This document shows, one piece after another, positions 1 to 10,808 of a stretch of DNA of 64,000 bases. This stretch comes from Atriophallophorus winterbourni (taxonomy: Eukaryota; Platyhelminthes; Trematoda; Plagiorchiida; Microphallidae): contig JACCGJ010026004.1 of NCBI GenBank assembly GCA_013407085.1, positions 1 to 64,000 of the forward strand. Reading direction: 5' to 3'. The notes beneath the pieces were generated by a model. That model was not told where the DNA came from, searched no databases, and saw nothing but the letters and a program-made list of their open reading frames with translations. The stretch's first letter is position 1. Every line of letters begins with the position of its first letter. The position numbers and the translations under genes were made by a program.

Positions 1-410
1 CTTACTTTACTTTGTGCGACATTCTCCTCCTGGAGGATGAGTCGGCTTCAAAGAAGATTCTTGGGAATTTGGGTACAAAGCGGCGTCCCCAGCACCACTC
101 GGCGTTTGTTCGAGTCAGCTTCTCTAGCCTTTGCACAACCAAGTGCGACCTGCAAGGCAGCAGGGAGTTGCCAGAAAAAGGTGGTGTTGGTGGTGCACCA
201 CTAACCTTATCGCGATCGAAATATCCGCAAGGGACGAGGCGGAGGTTTAAAATCAGGGTTTTCCTTCCCTTAGATGAAATGCCCTCCCGGGCTAACGAGC
301 TACATCTGCCCGAAGCAAACTGGTTTTCATGCGCCAGTCACTCGTCCTCGCGTGCTGTTGGAGAAGCAGCTCCACCGGGCTCGTGCATGCCAGAAGATGG
401 ATGTTTGTTG
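1..410 (-). repeat. SINE-R copy, 3' end at the window start
   Basis: The segment runs inward from the left edge on the minus strand. It starts with the reverse complement of GATAGTCGCACAAAAGTAAAG and continues through the stretch also found at 5041-5405 (-), 21640-22240 (+) and 29757-29888 (+). Recognition words shared by the copies are GGGGACGCCGCTTTGTAC and CGCACTTGGTTGTGC. An open frame across it (12-584 +) is not a gene, because it is not conserved between copies. The left end may lie outside the window. Confidence 0.75.
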
Positions 411-1256
411 TGTGTTGTGAATTACTGGATTGATCGCGAAACATCGGCGCATTTATTTCGGTTGCCTCTCGAGCAGTTGACACTGTTTTACCAACACTAC
501 TTGATCAACAAAAATGATGTATTTAATGTTGAGTTCAAGGTTCTCATTTTCCGAACACCGATGTTATTCACATTTGAAATTTAGAAGGACTCGAATGTCT
601 TCTCACAGATTGCACATTGTATGTATGTATGCATGAAATCACAATCCTGATCCAGGCAAATTACCGCACAGTCACGGACTGCGCGTGGGCTAAGATACTG
701 TCAATTTGCCCAGGCCTAGACAGATCAGTTAGAGCTGTTGCGGATACTTTTTGTGTGGAATTTCGATAGTTGACGAGACCTCGAAATTTATCCTTTGATG
801 AGTATGATCAGAGTGATAGTCTGACGTTTTAGAAAATTTTACGTATCAGGGTGGTTTCTTTGTCCGTAAATGAGACCCACCAGCTTCATCCTTGACCGAC
901 CATCATTATCGAATTAGGTTGAAGATCACAATGCTGTTGTCTGCTACCGTATCATGCGGTCATAGAGATTGCTCGTCGGTTGAACTCATGCCTGATTGCG
1001 GAGACGTAAGCGAAACAGAAAAATACAAATTTCACTAACACCGCAGTGATCTGTTGAAGAACGTGTGCGTTTTTGTTCATCGAATCACAAGGTGTTGCAT
1101 TAACTGATGTGGTGTATACTATCTTACGGAAGCCTCTTTCGAGTTTCACCTTGATTATTCAACTCTGTATCATCTTTTAATTGGACCTAATTGGACGTTT
1201 TCCTTATGGCCGTGAAATTTCATTCGTTATCACACTTACCGATCACTCTTTCCTAG
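411..1256. other. No host exon recognised; probably intron of the FEZ-like gene
   Basis: Apart from the SINE-A copy at 620-726, I see no coding signal. The segment ends in a pyrimidine-rich acceptor just before the first recognisable FEZ-like exon, so it is probably intronic. Confidence 0.4.
620..726 (+). repeat. SINE-A copy, truncated
   Basis: It begins with GTATGTATG units, then gives the family signature (CCTGATCCAGGCAAA, ACCGCACAGTCACGGACTG, CCCAGGCCTAGACAG). Only the first half of the about 200-bp element is present. Confidence 0.8.
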
Positions 1257-4200
1257 ATCTTCAGTACTCCGATTTGATTCATTTCTCGACTCGACTGCTC
1301 AAAATTTACCTGTCTGGTTTAAACACGGAAATCATGCATCAGTCCGATCGTCTGGTTCAATTGTTGGCCGAGCGAGACGAACTTGTCATGCTCCGTGAGG
1401 CCAGCGACGATTTCGTCATTTTGTTGCGACTCGTTCATCAGCGGCGTGCTCGCGCGTCCCGTGCAGCTTTGAAAAGTACCGTGCGGTCATTGATAAAGCC
1501 CGTGGTGAGTTCACGTTTTTTTATTTTGCTGCCTACTTATGAGTAGCATATTATCTTGAAACTGTTATAATTCCAAACTCTATGGGTCCAAAACCCTTCC
1601 TATTTTGTCATTTTAAATTTGATTTCTTTGTTGTGGGCTTTAGGGACTCTCGCGTTTCGACTCATGGTTCAAAAACTCATCCTCCGTCAACGAACCACGT
1701 AAAACGGTATCTATACAGAACTTGAATGTCCCCGATCGTCTCTCCACGCAAGAATGTAGCAGCCTGCATTTAAACTCAAAGTTGCGTCGTCCTTTGGGCC
1801 AACCTGTTTGGGCACGTTCGTCTGAACAACCTGATGATGCGAACACGAAGTTGGAACTCATTTCGAGCACCCCTTCCGTTCCGACGATGGAACAATCGCA
1901 GCTCCGTTTGACACAGTTGCAAGCGCTAACGGAAACGTTGGATTGGCCCAACGGAAGACCGGAATTAAGTCAGGTGATTGGGTTTCGCAGCTGTATCACT
2001 GTTTATTATTGTTGTTGTTATTATTGTTTATTTGAGTATCTTGCTTGGGTGTGGTGATTTTGGTGCGTTGTTCAAGGCCAGACCGGTTATGATTGATTAG
2101 TGTGAGAATAATGTCGATGATGTGCATAATGATACCTATTCCTCCCGTGAAATCGTTGTCATTCATTCTGTTCTCGTAACCCAGTCATCAATCATCATTA
2201 TCCTGTATGGCATTTAACCGGATGCTCAACTGCTATATAACCATATAGCTAAAAATCCTAAAAGGTGGGCAACAGTGAGACCTAAGATGCTACTGAACCT
2301 CTATGAGCTTACGGGTAGACTCGAGGATGAAGTGCATGCAACTTGAATCAAAGATTTATTCAATCTAGTGTTGTGAACGAGTAGAGCAACATCATCATGA
2401 TAAGTTCGATTCCCACTGTTACGCATCTTAGCAAGCTTTCTTCCCAACGTGTATTTCTTCTTGTGTACTACAAGGCCTCCACTGAACATCATTTGAGCCA
2501 CTAAGTGTTGGGTGCCACTTTGAATTCTCATCTTGTCCATACAGGAAGACGAATTGCGCTAACTGTAGCTAGTTTAACTGTCATGGCCTTCATCTGTTTG
2601 AGGCAGGTAAGAATCTGGCCATCCTTACAATAACGCCATTCCCGAGTCGATTGAATGATTTATCAACCACACTTTACTCCGATTCCGAGCTCGTTTTTCC
2701 GCATAAACTGCTGTGTGATATGAATTCCACAACGCAAGCAGTGGTGTATCCGTCCGTGAAAACACTCAAAGTTTAGACCGTGATTCTGTCCTAGAAACGG
2801 TCAACTTCTGTGTCAGTTAACTAACCTCGCACCGGTGTAAAATTGTGCAGTACCTCTGTGCTGCGCTGTTCAATCTTTGCGAACGAGATCAGCTGGAATC
2901 TCGCTCCAATTATCACAATCCTTTATATATCAAGGCATGGGCAACCTGAGATTATCTCAGTATACCTAAAGGCTATTACTTTGACTCGCCTACTTGCCAC
3001 CAAGTTTGTGATTTGATACATACGTACTCGCTACACTTTATCAACCAGGTGCCAGTCGGAAACCGGTCGTACGTTGTAATTTAGCAATAACGATATATTC
3101 CCTGGATAGGTTGTTTGGCTCAGAAACTCCGACGATCCATCCAAGTGTTTAAAATTCAACCACTGAACCCTCTGCTCATGTTTGTGGGAGTATATGGTCG
3201 CCCTGTCCCACCGAGGTAGCTAGAAATGGAGCTTCTGTTTGCAGCCTGACTGAAATAATGCGCATACTCTCATGTATCCAATCGCATGCTCTCCGAAATA
3301 AGTTGTTCGGTAGTAATGTTGATATAGAGAAGCAGATCAACCTGCATATGTTACGCTGGTTGGGTCACGTTTTACGGATGCCGGACCACCGACTTCCAAA
3401 AAGGATTCTTTTTGCGACGCCACATCCTGATTGGCGTAAATCTTGGAGTGACCAAACCGTCACATGGCATAAGCAGTTAAAACCCTTACTAGTGACCTTT
3501 CTAAAGTCGGCGCAGCGCGTCTTTCTAGCTTGTGTCCCCGCGATGAGATATCGTAATGGCTTCAGGATATGTCCCGAAACCGTGTTCAATGGCGGTCTTG
3601 CACCAAGCATATTCTTGGAGTGTTTGCTGAACATTGTATGTTGTCAAGCGGACTGACGAGAAAAGCTTGTTATGATGCATGACAGTGAAAGCCGCAAGGA
3701 AGCTGTCTTGATGATGTAGCTCTTCTCGTTAACGAAACTCGATTGAATGCACGTTCCATTCATGGTGTAGGCAACTTTTCTCAGTTTGTTTGTGCTTACT
3801 CTTTTATAGAACCCGTAGCAATTTAAGTCCCACCCTTCCCCATCTTTTAGGATTTTCCTTTTTCATGGTTGTGCGGCAGTTAACCGTTCAGTACGTGTTA
3901 TCGGTGTAATGCTGTCTCTGATGATGATGATGATGACGCATCCAAAATGATTTGTTCTCTTTTTCGTTCGAAGTCGACTAGTTGTCGGTCAATGTTAACA
4001 AACTCCTAGGTTTTTGAATGCGTTTTGTTACTGCTTTTTCCACACTCACTCATTCACCAGCGTGTTCTTGTATCGCTGGGAAATTGAACTTCATGTTCAA
4101 TCTTTCTCCATTTCAACAGTCACTGTCCCTGAGGTTGCCTTTTATCAGTGGACGTGCGTATACGCTTCCAGACCTGCGTATCATTAACCAAAGTAAGTGC

Positions 4201-4419
4201 TGTTTCCTTTTTGTGTGTTCTGCGCCCAGTTCCCTGTTGTGATATCGCCCCGGTCTTGTTTCAGTTCTCTACGGTGCCTTGGTTGAACACCGCCACACAG
4301 AACATCTCATCCGCTCCTATTTGGACTCGGGTAAGCCGCTAGAAGGCCTGTGTCGTATAAAGCCGTTGTTTTATTCACTTGGATGCGAACATGGAGAATC
4401 TAAGAATTGTCGTGCGTAG
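1257..4419 (+). CDS. FEZ/UNC-76-like kinesin adaptor, 3' exons (5' part off window)
   Basis: Four exons chain in phase: 1257 (or 1265)-1504, 1644-1973, 4120-4192 and 4265 onward. The first holds a coiled-coil block with SDRLVQLLAERDEL followed by FVILLRLVHQRR. This matches, without gaps as I recall the family, the conserved central region of FEZ1/FEZ2/UNC-76. The second exon is a Ser/Pro-rich linker. The last two encode LPFISGRAYTLPDLRIINQ and ILYGALVEHRHTEHLIRSYL, corresponding to the conserved FEZ C-terminus (IPY...LQ.L..IL...LL.DYIL). FEZ proteins bind kinesin-1 and help axonal and vesicle transport. The final exon either splices at 4331 (GTAAGC) or reads through to a TAG at 4417-4419; I favour neither. 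The 2.1-kb intron before 4120 is filled with RTE-2 debris. The start of the gene lies upstream of the window. Confidence 0.62.
2187..2545 (-). repeat. RTE-2 3' UTR fragment
   Basis: This is the reverse complement of the segment seen at 3655-3945, 9485-9742 and 58964-59280. Shared words include AATCCTAAAAGG, GAACGAGTAGAGC and AGCAAGCTTTC. It lies inside the FEZ-like intron and is strongly diverged. Confidence 0.6.
3236..3945 (+). mobile_element. RTE-2 non-LTR element, 5'-truncated 3' end
   Basis: A decayed open frame (3258-3656) contains LHMLRWLGHVLRMPDHRLPK, the C-terminal signature of RTE-type reverse transcriptase ORFs, and ends in NIVCCQAD*. The 3' UTR follows, with GAAAAGCTTGTTATGATGC and CCGCAAGGAAGCTGTC, and ends in a GATGAT run at about 3920-3937. 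The same ORF end and UTR recur at 8915-9058 plus 9485-9742, at 58964-59280 and, inverted, at 2187-2545, 7377-7640 and 13821-14084. It sits in the FEZ-like intron. Confidence 0.65.
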
Positions 4420-4515
4420 ATTAGGAAGCTGCATTAACTTTCATCATCACCGTAGGCGACTGTCGTCTTGAACTTTCGCATCCATCTCTGTTTACACTTG
4501 GTTCTCTACTAACGG

Positions 4516-4733
4516 ACAGTACTTCTGTGCTGTGCGGCTAACACGGTGCTAAATTTATTGACCACGGGTACTGAGCTGCATGCTGAAATACGTTTGAGTC
4601 TCACTACCATCTTTGTTCTCTATTTCTCATATGTCTAGGCCTGGGCAACCTGACAGTATCTTAGCCCACGTGCAGTCCTTGGCTGTGCGGCACTTCACCT
4701 GGATCGGGCTTGTGATTTAATACATACATACAT
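4516..4733 (-). repeat. SINE-A copy, near full length
   Basis: Minus-strand copy running from the 3' words (reverse of CAGCACAGAAGTACTG) to the 5' GTATG units (ACATACATAC at the right end). It keeps the central GCAGCTCA, GGTAGTGAGACTC and CCCAGGCCTAGACATATGAG words. Confidence 0.85.
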
Positions 4734-5040
4734 GCTGTCTTTCGGTTCGGACACACCGGTATGTGGTACTTCTTCTACACGGACTACGACTGTTTTTTTA
4801 TTTTTATTTTCGTTTACCGCTTTCGAAAGCGATACTTATGGATTAGATGCCTAGCTTTATTCGTTATTTCTATCACCACTTCTGGTTCCTATTTACTCCT
4901 CTACACAGTGGGAAATTAAAGTTGAACACATTGTCTCTAATGCGCAACCACAGCGCAGTTCGTACCATGACGCTCCTTTGCTTGAAAGTTATGCAGGCTT
5001 CTTTTATGCCATTTCGGTAGTGTCTACGTGCTACTTTACT

Positions 5041-5405
5041 TTTTACTTTTGTGCGACTATCTCCTCCTGGAGGATGAGTCGGCTTAAATGAAGAGTCTTG
5101 GGAATTTGGGTACAAAGCGGCGTCCCCAGCACCACATGGCGTTTGTTCGAGTCAGCTTCTCTAGCCTTTGCACAAACAAGTGCGACCTGCAAGGCAGAAG
5201 GGAGTTGCCAGAAAGAGGTGGTGTGCACAAACGAACTGTCTACGAGACTCAGCTCCAGATTTTTCCTCAGGGTTTTCTGTCGAAGACTTTCCCGCAAGGC
5301 AGCGAACAATTCATTTCCCCAAAAGAAGGAACTTTCATCTCGTCGACTTGCAAACTTGGAGCAAATCGTATTACTTCCTCTCATACATCCAACATGGAAT
5401 CACCC
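5041..5405 (-). repeat. SINE-R copy
   Basis: The reverse complement ends in CTCCAGGAGGAGATAGTCGC ACAAAAGTAAAAAGTAAAG, the same 3' tail as the RTE-3 element ending at 9484. The body shares GGGGACGCCGCTTTGTAC and CAAGTGCGACCTGCAAGG with the copies at 1-410 and 21640-22240. Confidence 0.75.
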
Positions 5406-5937
5406 AAATTTAGGTTGTCGAAACATGAGCCAGCCTAATTAAGTGCTAGTTGTGGTCAAAATCTGCCATATCTAGGACGCTGTAACCGGCGTTACGACTT
5501 TATCACGTAAATTAGTCGTTGAAATAACGTGAAACGTAATTCGGAACGAAGTGTCTCTGCTCGAAATCTCCGTCTTGATGTAACCTCTCTTGGTTGTGGA
5601 ATCATGTCTAAGGATTACCGGCCTCTGACCTCGAGAATCGCGAACGTCTGGTGCTACAGCAAATTCGAAATTTTACGCTTCCCATTAAAACATCCATCGT
5701 ACACACATGCCCCGAGACCGGTTTCGTTTTGTTCGTACTCATCAGGTGGGGCAGTACGATCAGTATAATCGTGTCTTCAAGCAGTATAGAAATGGTTACC
5801 AAATGCGCTAGTAAAGATCTGTTGAGAGAGAGAGCGGGAAACGTCGAAAATCCGTTGATGATAACAGTCATAACAGAAATGTGGGTCGTGGATAAATTGC
5901 GTGCACACGGTTCGATTGATCACTTGTTCGGAAACAT

Positions 5938-6115
5938 GTGTATCAAAGCACAAACCTGATGCTGGCAAAGTGCCAGCCCTAAACTAAGACACCGCCAGGT
6001 TGCCGAAGCCTCGACAGAAAGAATATAGAAATGGAAATGGTAGATAGACTCCGGCGTGTTTCGCCATACAGTTCACTACCGGTAGCCATTCAATATACCA
6101 CGGTATTAGCAGCAA
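5938..6115 (+). repeat. SINE-A copy, diverged (also at 12390-12567)
   Basis: It retains GTATCAAAGCACAAACCTGATG, GGCAAAGTGCCAG and the second-half words GGTAGATAGACTCCGGCGTG and GCCATTCAATATACCACGG. A SINE-A 3'-end word (AGTACTGCACGATTGCACAT) appears separately at about 6590-6609. The 8-bp deletion of copy 2 falls there. Confidence 0.65.
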
Positions 6116-6315
6116 GATTCAAGATTTATGGTTAAAAAGCAAATTGCTGTACAGTACCATAGGATATATGTATAAAAAATTAAAAAAATGGTTGCTGTAT
6201 GATCATATCCATGTTCTTCATAGGTGGAGCAAAAATAATCCTCAATGGCGACACAGACTGAGGGAAAAGAATCTTTGGATGGACGGTAGTTCCGTGCATT
6301 AAAAAAATATACGCA

Positions 6316-6720
6316 TCAATAGGTAGGGGCCAACGCAGTAGTTCTCAACATAAGGTTTTGTAAACTTTGTTTAAAGATGTGCTCGTTCGCTGAGGTAACA
6401 ATATCTGTCGGCAAGCTATTCCACAAGAAGCATACACGAACAGCGAAGAAGTGACGATGACAATTCAAACGTGAGTGTGGGATTTGCAGGGTCAAAGGGC
6501 GGCTGCGTGTTGGGAACCAAACTTGAAGAGGTGTTTGAGAGGGTGGGATTTCGTGTAGATGATTCGGTGTGTCAGAGTACAGCATAAAAGTACTGCACGA
6601 TTGCACATCCGTCCACCGTGGTGATATCTTGATTGGAACCGGGTTTCACGAACTCCGCTAAATTCTATAAGGCGGCCACATGAATTGACCGTGCTTTGTT
6701 GACACATTCTCAATTTCATC
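6316..6720 (-). pseudogene. CR1-like reverse transcriptase ORF, C-terminal remnant
   Basis: The minus frame encodes LNCHRHFFAVRVCFLWNSLP followed by TDIVTSANEHIFKQSLQ. This is the conserved C-terminal block (R..FF..RV...WN.LP..IV....V..FK..L) of CR1/jockey-type ORF2 proteins. No catalytic domain is present. The same remnant is at 12768-13163. Confidence 0.65.
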
Positions 6721-7021
6721 TGCTTCGAAAGAAATTAAAACCTGGTCAAAAGGGATAGGCCTGTCTTCAATCGGGAAAAATGTGCTACCTGGTGAACAAG
6801 ATGTGACACTTTGAAGTTGTCTTACTTTATCTAGACAAGTTCACAGACCCTACTCGAGGGAACGATTTCTCGTAATATTTCTCTGCTCATGTCCTCAATT
6901 CTGTCTTTCCTTCTACGCTTTTCGTGTTCGTTCTCTTGGCATCAAGTCCAAGCTATGTTCTCACTTTATCTTCTCTCGCATACTACCTCATATTCTGTAT
7001 TGTTGTCCTGTTATATTTCAG

Positions 7022-7337
7022 GCACTTCTTCCAAAAGACTCTGTGTTGCTCAAACATTGTATCAGGGTTGTTTCGTGCGCGAGCTTTGTTCCTTAGTGAA
7101 ATAATCTTAAAACACAAATTTTCTTCTCGCGATGGACTTGTAAACATTATTCACAATGATATTTCTTACCCACTGCATGCAATTGCGTTAAAAGTCGAGC
7201 CTCCTCAAAGACTCGTTCTAAGTACATCACACTGCCTCCCAGAGCTTATTCACGTCGTATGTCCATTTGCATCAAGATACCTTTGTCAAAAGGAACTCCT
7301 TATGAAGCAATTCATCATCATGGACTGCATTACACAG
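7022..7337 (+). other. Candidate exon of unknown gene (duplicated at 13466-13781)
   Basis: A TTATATTTCAG acceptor precedes a 316-nt open stretch that ends at CACAG before GTAGCA. The frame reads HFFQKTLCCSNIVSGLF... and ends ...IIMDCITQ. I recognise no family, and the neighbours are all transposon debris, so this may be an unrecognised element piece rather than a host exon. Only the splice-like borders and the open frame support it. Confidence 0.22.
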
Positions 7338-7376
7338 GTAGCATGTACCGAATGCATAGCCGCCATGGAACCCTGA

Positions 7377-7640
7377 AAATGTAAAATCCTAAAAGATGGG
7401 ATAGGGTGGGCCTTGAATAGCTACGGATTCTATAGAAGAGTAAGCACAAACAAACAGGGAAGAGGTGCCTACACCTCGAATGGAACATGCATTCAAACAA
7501 GTTTCGTGAACGAGTAGAGCGACATCAGCATGCCAGCTTCCTTTCGGCTTTCACTGCCATGCATCATAACAAGCTTTCCTCGTCACTCCGCTTGACACCA
7601 GATCCTGTTAAGTAAGCACTTTAAGAAGATGCTAGGTCTC
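7377..7640 (-). repeat. RTE-2 3' UTR fragment (also at 13821-14084)
   Basis: Reverse complement of the RTE-2 3' UTR: AATCCTAAAAGATGGG, AGAGTAAGCACAAACAAAC, GAACGAGTAGAGCGACATC and AACAAGCTTTCC match 3655-3850 inverted. Confidence 0.7.
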
Positions 7641-8914
7641 CACGGAACACAGTTTCGGGGACATATCCTGAAGCATGACTAACCACTGGCGTATCTAATC
7701 GCGGGGAATATCGTTATGCGTAACTTTGTACAGAAATCGTTTTGTTCTTTTAACATCAGTCTTACGCTGGTATTTTGTCCAATTCCGAATGAAGCTTTGT
7801 CCTTCTTCTAAATACATTATAAGAGATAACTGACAGAAACAATGAAGCACTATTTTGTAGTTTTGAGATTCGCTTGTAAGAAATAGGTGTGTCTGTGTGT
7901 TTTATTCCTTATCACTTTCCTGCTTGACGATTTGGTGTTCTCTTGTTTGTTCGATTTTCATTGTGAACGTGATTAATATCGGGCATGTTGACCTTGAGGT
8001 TCAATGATGGCCCAGGAACAGAAAACGCAGGTATATGGATGCTGCGGTTGAAGCTGGATTGAGTATTATGGAGGTGTGGGGCTGTAAACACCATCTGGTC
8101 TTGTTTGACCTGACACAATTACCTCCTAAGTTGGCATAAGACGGACACGGATGTGCATGTTGCTGCTTTAGTAGATGTTGAATTATACAGATATCCCACG
8201 ACTTGCATATCGAAAATCGGTTTAGTTTATTAGGTCTCAACGGAGCTTTTCTCCAGTTACCTTTGCGGTTTTACGTACGTTCCGTAAGTGTAGCAGAGTA
8301 TCCCATTGGGCATCTGAATCCTGATGACTGCAAACAGCACAAAACCGGTCGTGATGTCTGTATGATGAAAAGGCATGCAAATTTATTAATTTTTCCTTTA
8401 AGCTCATTGATTGAGTCTATCTAGATGTATGTGGGCACGTGATTGAATAGGTTGGTCATGTCAACCTAATCAAACAGAGGCTTACAAATTCAGACCTTGT
8501 TTCACATTTTTCCTCTGATTCATGACACTGTAACACCTTTATCACCTCTCTGCAGTGTCAAAATCTTCTGATGTCAGCGCGTGGATCACACGAACGACCA
8601 ACGAACTGTGATGTCATCCCGACGAGACTCATTCCTTCGCATTTAAACTCTTCATTCGGTGCTTTCCCCATCCTTTTTCTTCACTTTTCGCTTGCTTACT
8701 TTTAAAATGTGCGCATAGTTGAGCGTAAATGTTGTCTCATGTGCAATTTAATCAACGTCTTGATTGTTTATTTTTTTCGTTTGTTTTTCTCCATTAAGTC
8801 CAGATTGCCTCCATCATCTTCCGACAATTTCATTGTTTGATCCTGGTCGAGGTTTCATAGCTAAAAGAACACACTTAACTTCGTGTATGTGTGTTAAACT
8901 TATTGTAGATGGGG
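7641..8914. other. Unassigned repeat-rich DNA
   Basis: No gene is recognised. The stretch 8318-8480 (CCTGATGACTGCAAACAGC, ACCGGTCGTG, CACGTGATTGAA.AGGTTGGTC) has a diverged relative at 15540-15780, so an unclassified repeat is present. Confidence 0.4.
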
Positions 8915-9058
8915 CGACCCGTCTCGAAAGTTGGGGTCCAAGAGATCAGATTCGCATTGGCTTCTTAGCCTTAGTGATATGGCTGAGAATCGTGTTTAAA
9001 GGTCTTGTTGTGGCCATCTTCTTGAATAATCTTGTATGTTGTCAAGTAGAGTGACCAG
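8915..9058 (+). mobile_element. RTE-2 ORF end
   Basis: The frame ends IVFKGLVVAIFLNNLVCCQVE*, parallel to TVFNGGLAPSIFLECLLNIV CCQAD* at 3600-3655. The RTE-2 3' UTR resumes at 9485, after an RTE-3 insertion. Confidence 0.55.
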
Positions 9059-9484
9059 GAAACCAGAGGTTTTCGACCACTGCTGTCTCCGACGCATCCT
9101 CAATGTTCGATGGGATCAGCGAGTAACGAATGACGAGGTTCGCCACAGTTGTTTTGATATCCCTCGCCTGAGTTCGATATTGCGACAACACCGACTGAGA
9201 TGGTTTGGCCACATCCTGAGACCCTCGGACGGTGAAGTAACCAGGGTGACCCTATCGCCGACACTGCGCAGAATGGCGTTGTCGTAGCGGAGGACAAGTG
9301 AAGACCTGGTACGCCACCGTGAAATCGGACGTGGAGCTGCTGGGTCTACGATCGGTTTACGAATGGCGCACGTGGGACCGGACCTGGCTTACAATCTGCG
9401 CGGATCTCGCCTCTAACCGCCAAGCGTGGATGGCTGTAATCCGTGACGTCAAACAGGAGGAGATAGTCGCACAAAAGTAAAGTA
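9059..9484 (+). mobile_element. RTE-3 element, 5'-truncated, inserted in RTE-2 3' UTR
   Basis: Two frames separated by a frameshift near 9287 encode CLRRILNVRWDQRVTNDEVR and HRLRWFGHILRPSDGE (RTE-type C-terminal signature), then ADLASNRQAWMAVIRDVKQE and EIVAQK*. The copy ends in a GTAAAGTAAAG tail at 9475-9484. RTE-2 3' UTR sequence lies on both sides (GTGACCAGGAAA before; GCAAGGAAGCTGTCATG after), so this is a nested insertion. It is too decayed to be active. Confidence 0.65.
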
Positions 9485-9742
9485 AAGCGTGTCAGTGACA
9501 GCTGCAAGGAAGCTGTCATGCTGGTGTCGCTCTGCTCGTTCGCATACTTGCGTGAATGTAGGTCTGATTCGTGGTGTGGGCACCTCATCCCAATGTGTCT
9601 CTTTCAATTCTTCTATTAGTTCAATAGCTTTTTAAGTCCCACTCTTCGTCATCTTTTTCAGAGGTTAGCGTGCCGTGGTTGTATGGCAGTTAAGTACTCA
9701 GGACGTGCTACCGGTGTAATGCTGTCCGTAATTATGATGTGC
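9485..9742 (+). repeat. RTE-2 3' UTR, distal part
   Basis: Continuation of the RTE-2 copy interrupted at 9059. It contains GCAAGGAAGCTGTCATGCTG and ACCGGTGTAATGCTGTC, as at 3690-3920 and 59050-59260. Confidence 0.65.
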
Positions 9743-10439
9743 TTGTGAGGTGTGAACGACGAAGTCCATTGGTCATTTATGCCCGCCTTGATAATCTGAC
9801 TGGTTATCACTCGGGGATTCTTTATTGGAAGACCATGGTTCTTCGTCAGTGATTTCGAAATCTTACTTTGTTCACTACTTTTGCACTGTCTTGGTAAGCT
9901 TCTAGAACAGTGAAATCAGTTGCCACCCGTTCTTGCTCAAAGCCAAGTTCATGGGAGATACTTCTGTCATACCCTTTCTCGGTGACAGAATCGCTGATAT
10001 CAACAGGAATTCCTTTTATGAACCTGTTGCGAATTCACTCTTTAGTGATGACATCAGGAATATTTTTTCAAGGTAAAAATGTTTTTAATTGATCGGTTAA
10101 AACAGTTTATCGGTAACGTTTCGCTTATGGCACAGAGGTTCATCAGACCAACGGTGTCCGTACAAACAGTGATCAGGCTGCATTCACCTGAATAATCATA
10201 AGCTGGCTAAGAACTATACATGTCATAGTGGGTGCCGTGCTTGCTATGATAGACAGGAAAGGTTGAGGTTAATTGATGTGCATACCCTTACGTGTTGTAT
10301 CATCCCTTAATTGGTTTGGTTGTGTGTAGGTGTAATCGATATCTACTGCCAGGTTAGCTTGCCTGGGTACACACACTAGGAGTCACACGCATTTTAATAT
10401 AATCAGCAAAGAGAATTGTTGCACGAGAGCATCTGTGGT
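9743..10439. other. No feature recognised
   Basis: I see no convincing exon, RNA gene or known repeat here. Confidence 0.4.
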
Positions 10440-10805
10440 AAGTAGCTGATGTTAACCAAGAAAACTACAAGCCCGGGGACGGAACCTTACGCAACTAGAG
10501 GCACCGATGAAGTGTGAACGTACTCCGTTGATTGGAACTAGTGATTTGCGCTCAGTGAGGTAACTTTTCAGCCATATGAGTAGCTGACACCCATCTGCTT
10601 CAGCTTTTGTAGTAGTCGAAATTGATCACTTCGGTCAAAAGCTTTAGACATATCCAGGTAGCAAACGTTTAACACCGTCAACAGGTTTGTCAAGCATGAG
10701 CGAGATTTACGAAAACCATACTGCGCAACAGATAACATATTTTGCGATTACAAGTGATGAACTATTTTTCCGTCCCGATGCACTCTAGAACTTTGGACAT
10801 CATAG
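10440..10805 (-). pseudogene. CR1-like reverse transcriptase core fragment
   Basis: Reading the minus strand gives AQYGFRKSRSCLTNLL followed by VCYLDMSKAFDRSDQFRLLQ and KLKQMGVS. These are RT motifs around the first catalytic Asp of the CR1/jockey group (usually GFR..RSC...L and YLD.SKAFD.V.H..L..KL). Stops interrupt it and no ADD motif remains. Confidence 0.65.
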
Positions 10806-10808
10806 GAA

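Larger units (their letters stand above)
5559..9051 (+). repeat. Duplicated block, copy 1 (3493 bp)
   Basis: This block recurs at 12011-15495. The offset is 6452 up to about 6597 and 6444 afterwards, because copy 2 lacks 8 bp. I found no other difference in the parts compared by eye. The block contains a SINE-A copy (5938-6115), a minus-strand CR1-like C-terminus (6316-6720), a candidate exon (7022-7337), an inverted RTE-2 3' UTR (7377-7640) and the end of an RTE-2 ORF (8915-9051). Divergence begins after GTTGTCAAGTAGAG at 9051. Confidence 0.95.

Noticed and set aside
2545..2606. A 62-nt exon-like stretch with acceptor and donor (RRIALTVASLTVMAFICLRQ)
   Set aside because: Its phase does not fit between FEZ-like exons ending at 1973 and starting at 4120, which join directly, and it overlaps inverted RTE-2 debris.
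3690..3740. Hammerhead-ribozyme-like string (CTGATGT...CGAAAC) in the RTE-2 3' UTR
   Set aside because: The core lacks the invariant A after CUGAUG and the word is not kept in the copies at 9510 and 59070, so it is coincidental.
5088..5442. Three overlapping plus-strand open frames of about 115 codons
   Set aside because: They fall in a SINE-R copy on the opposite strand and are not conserved in other copies.
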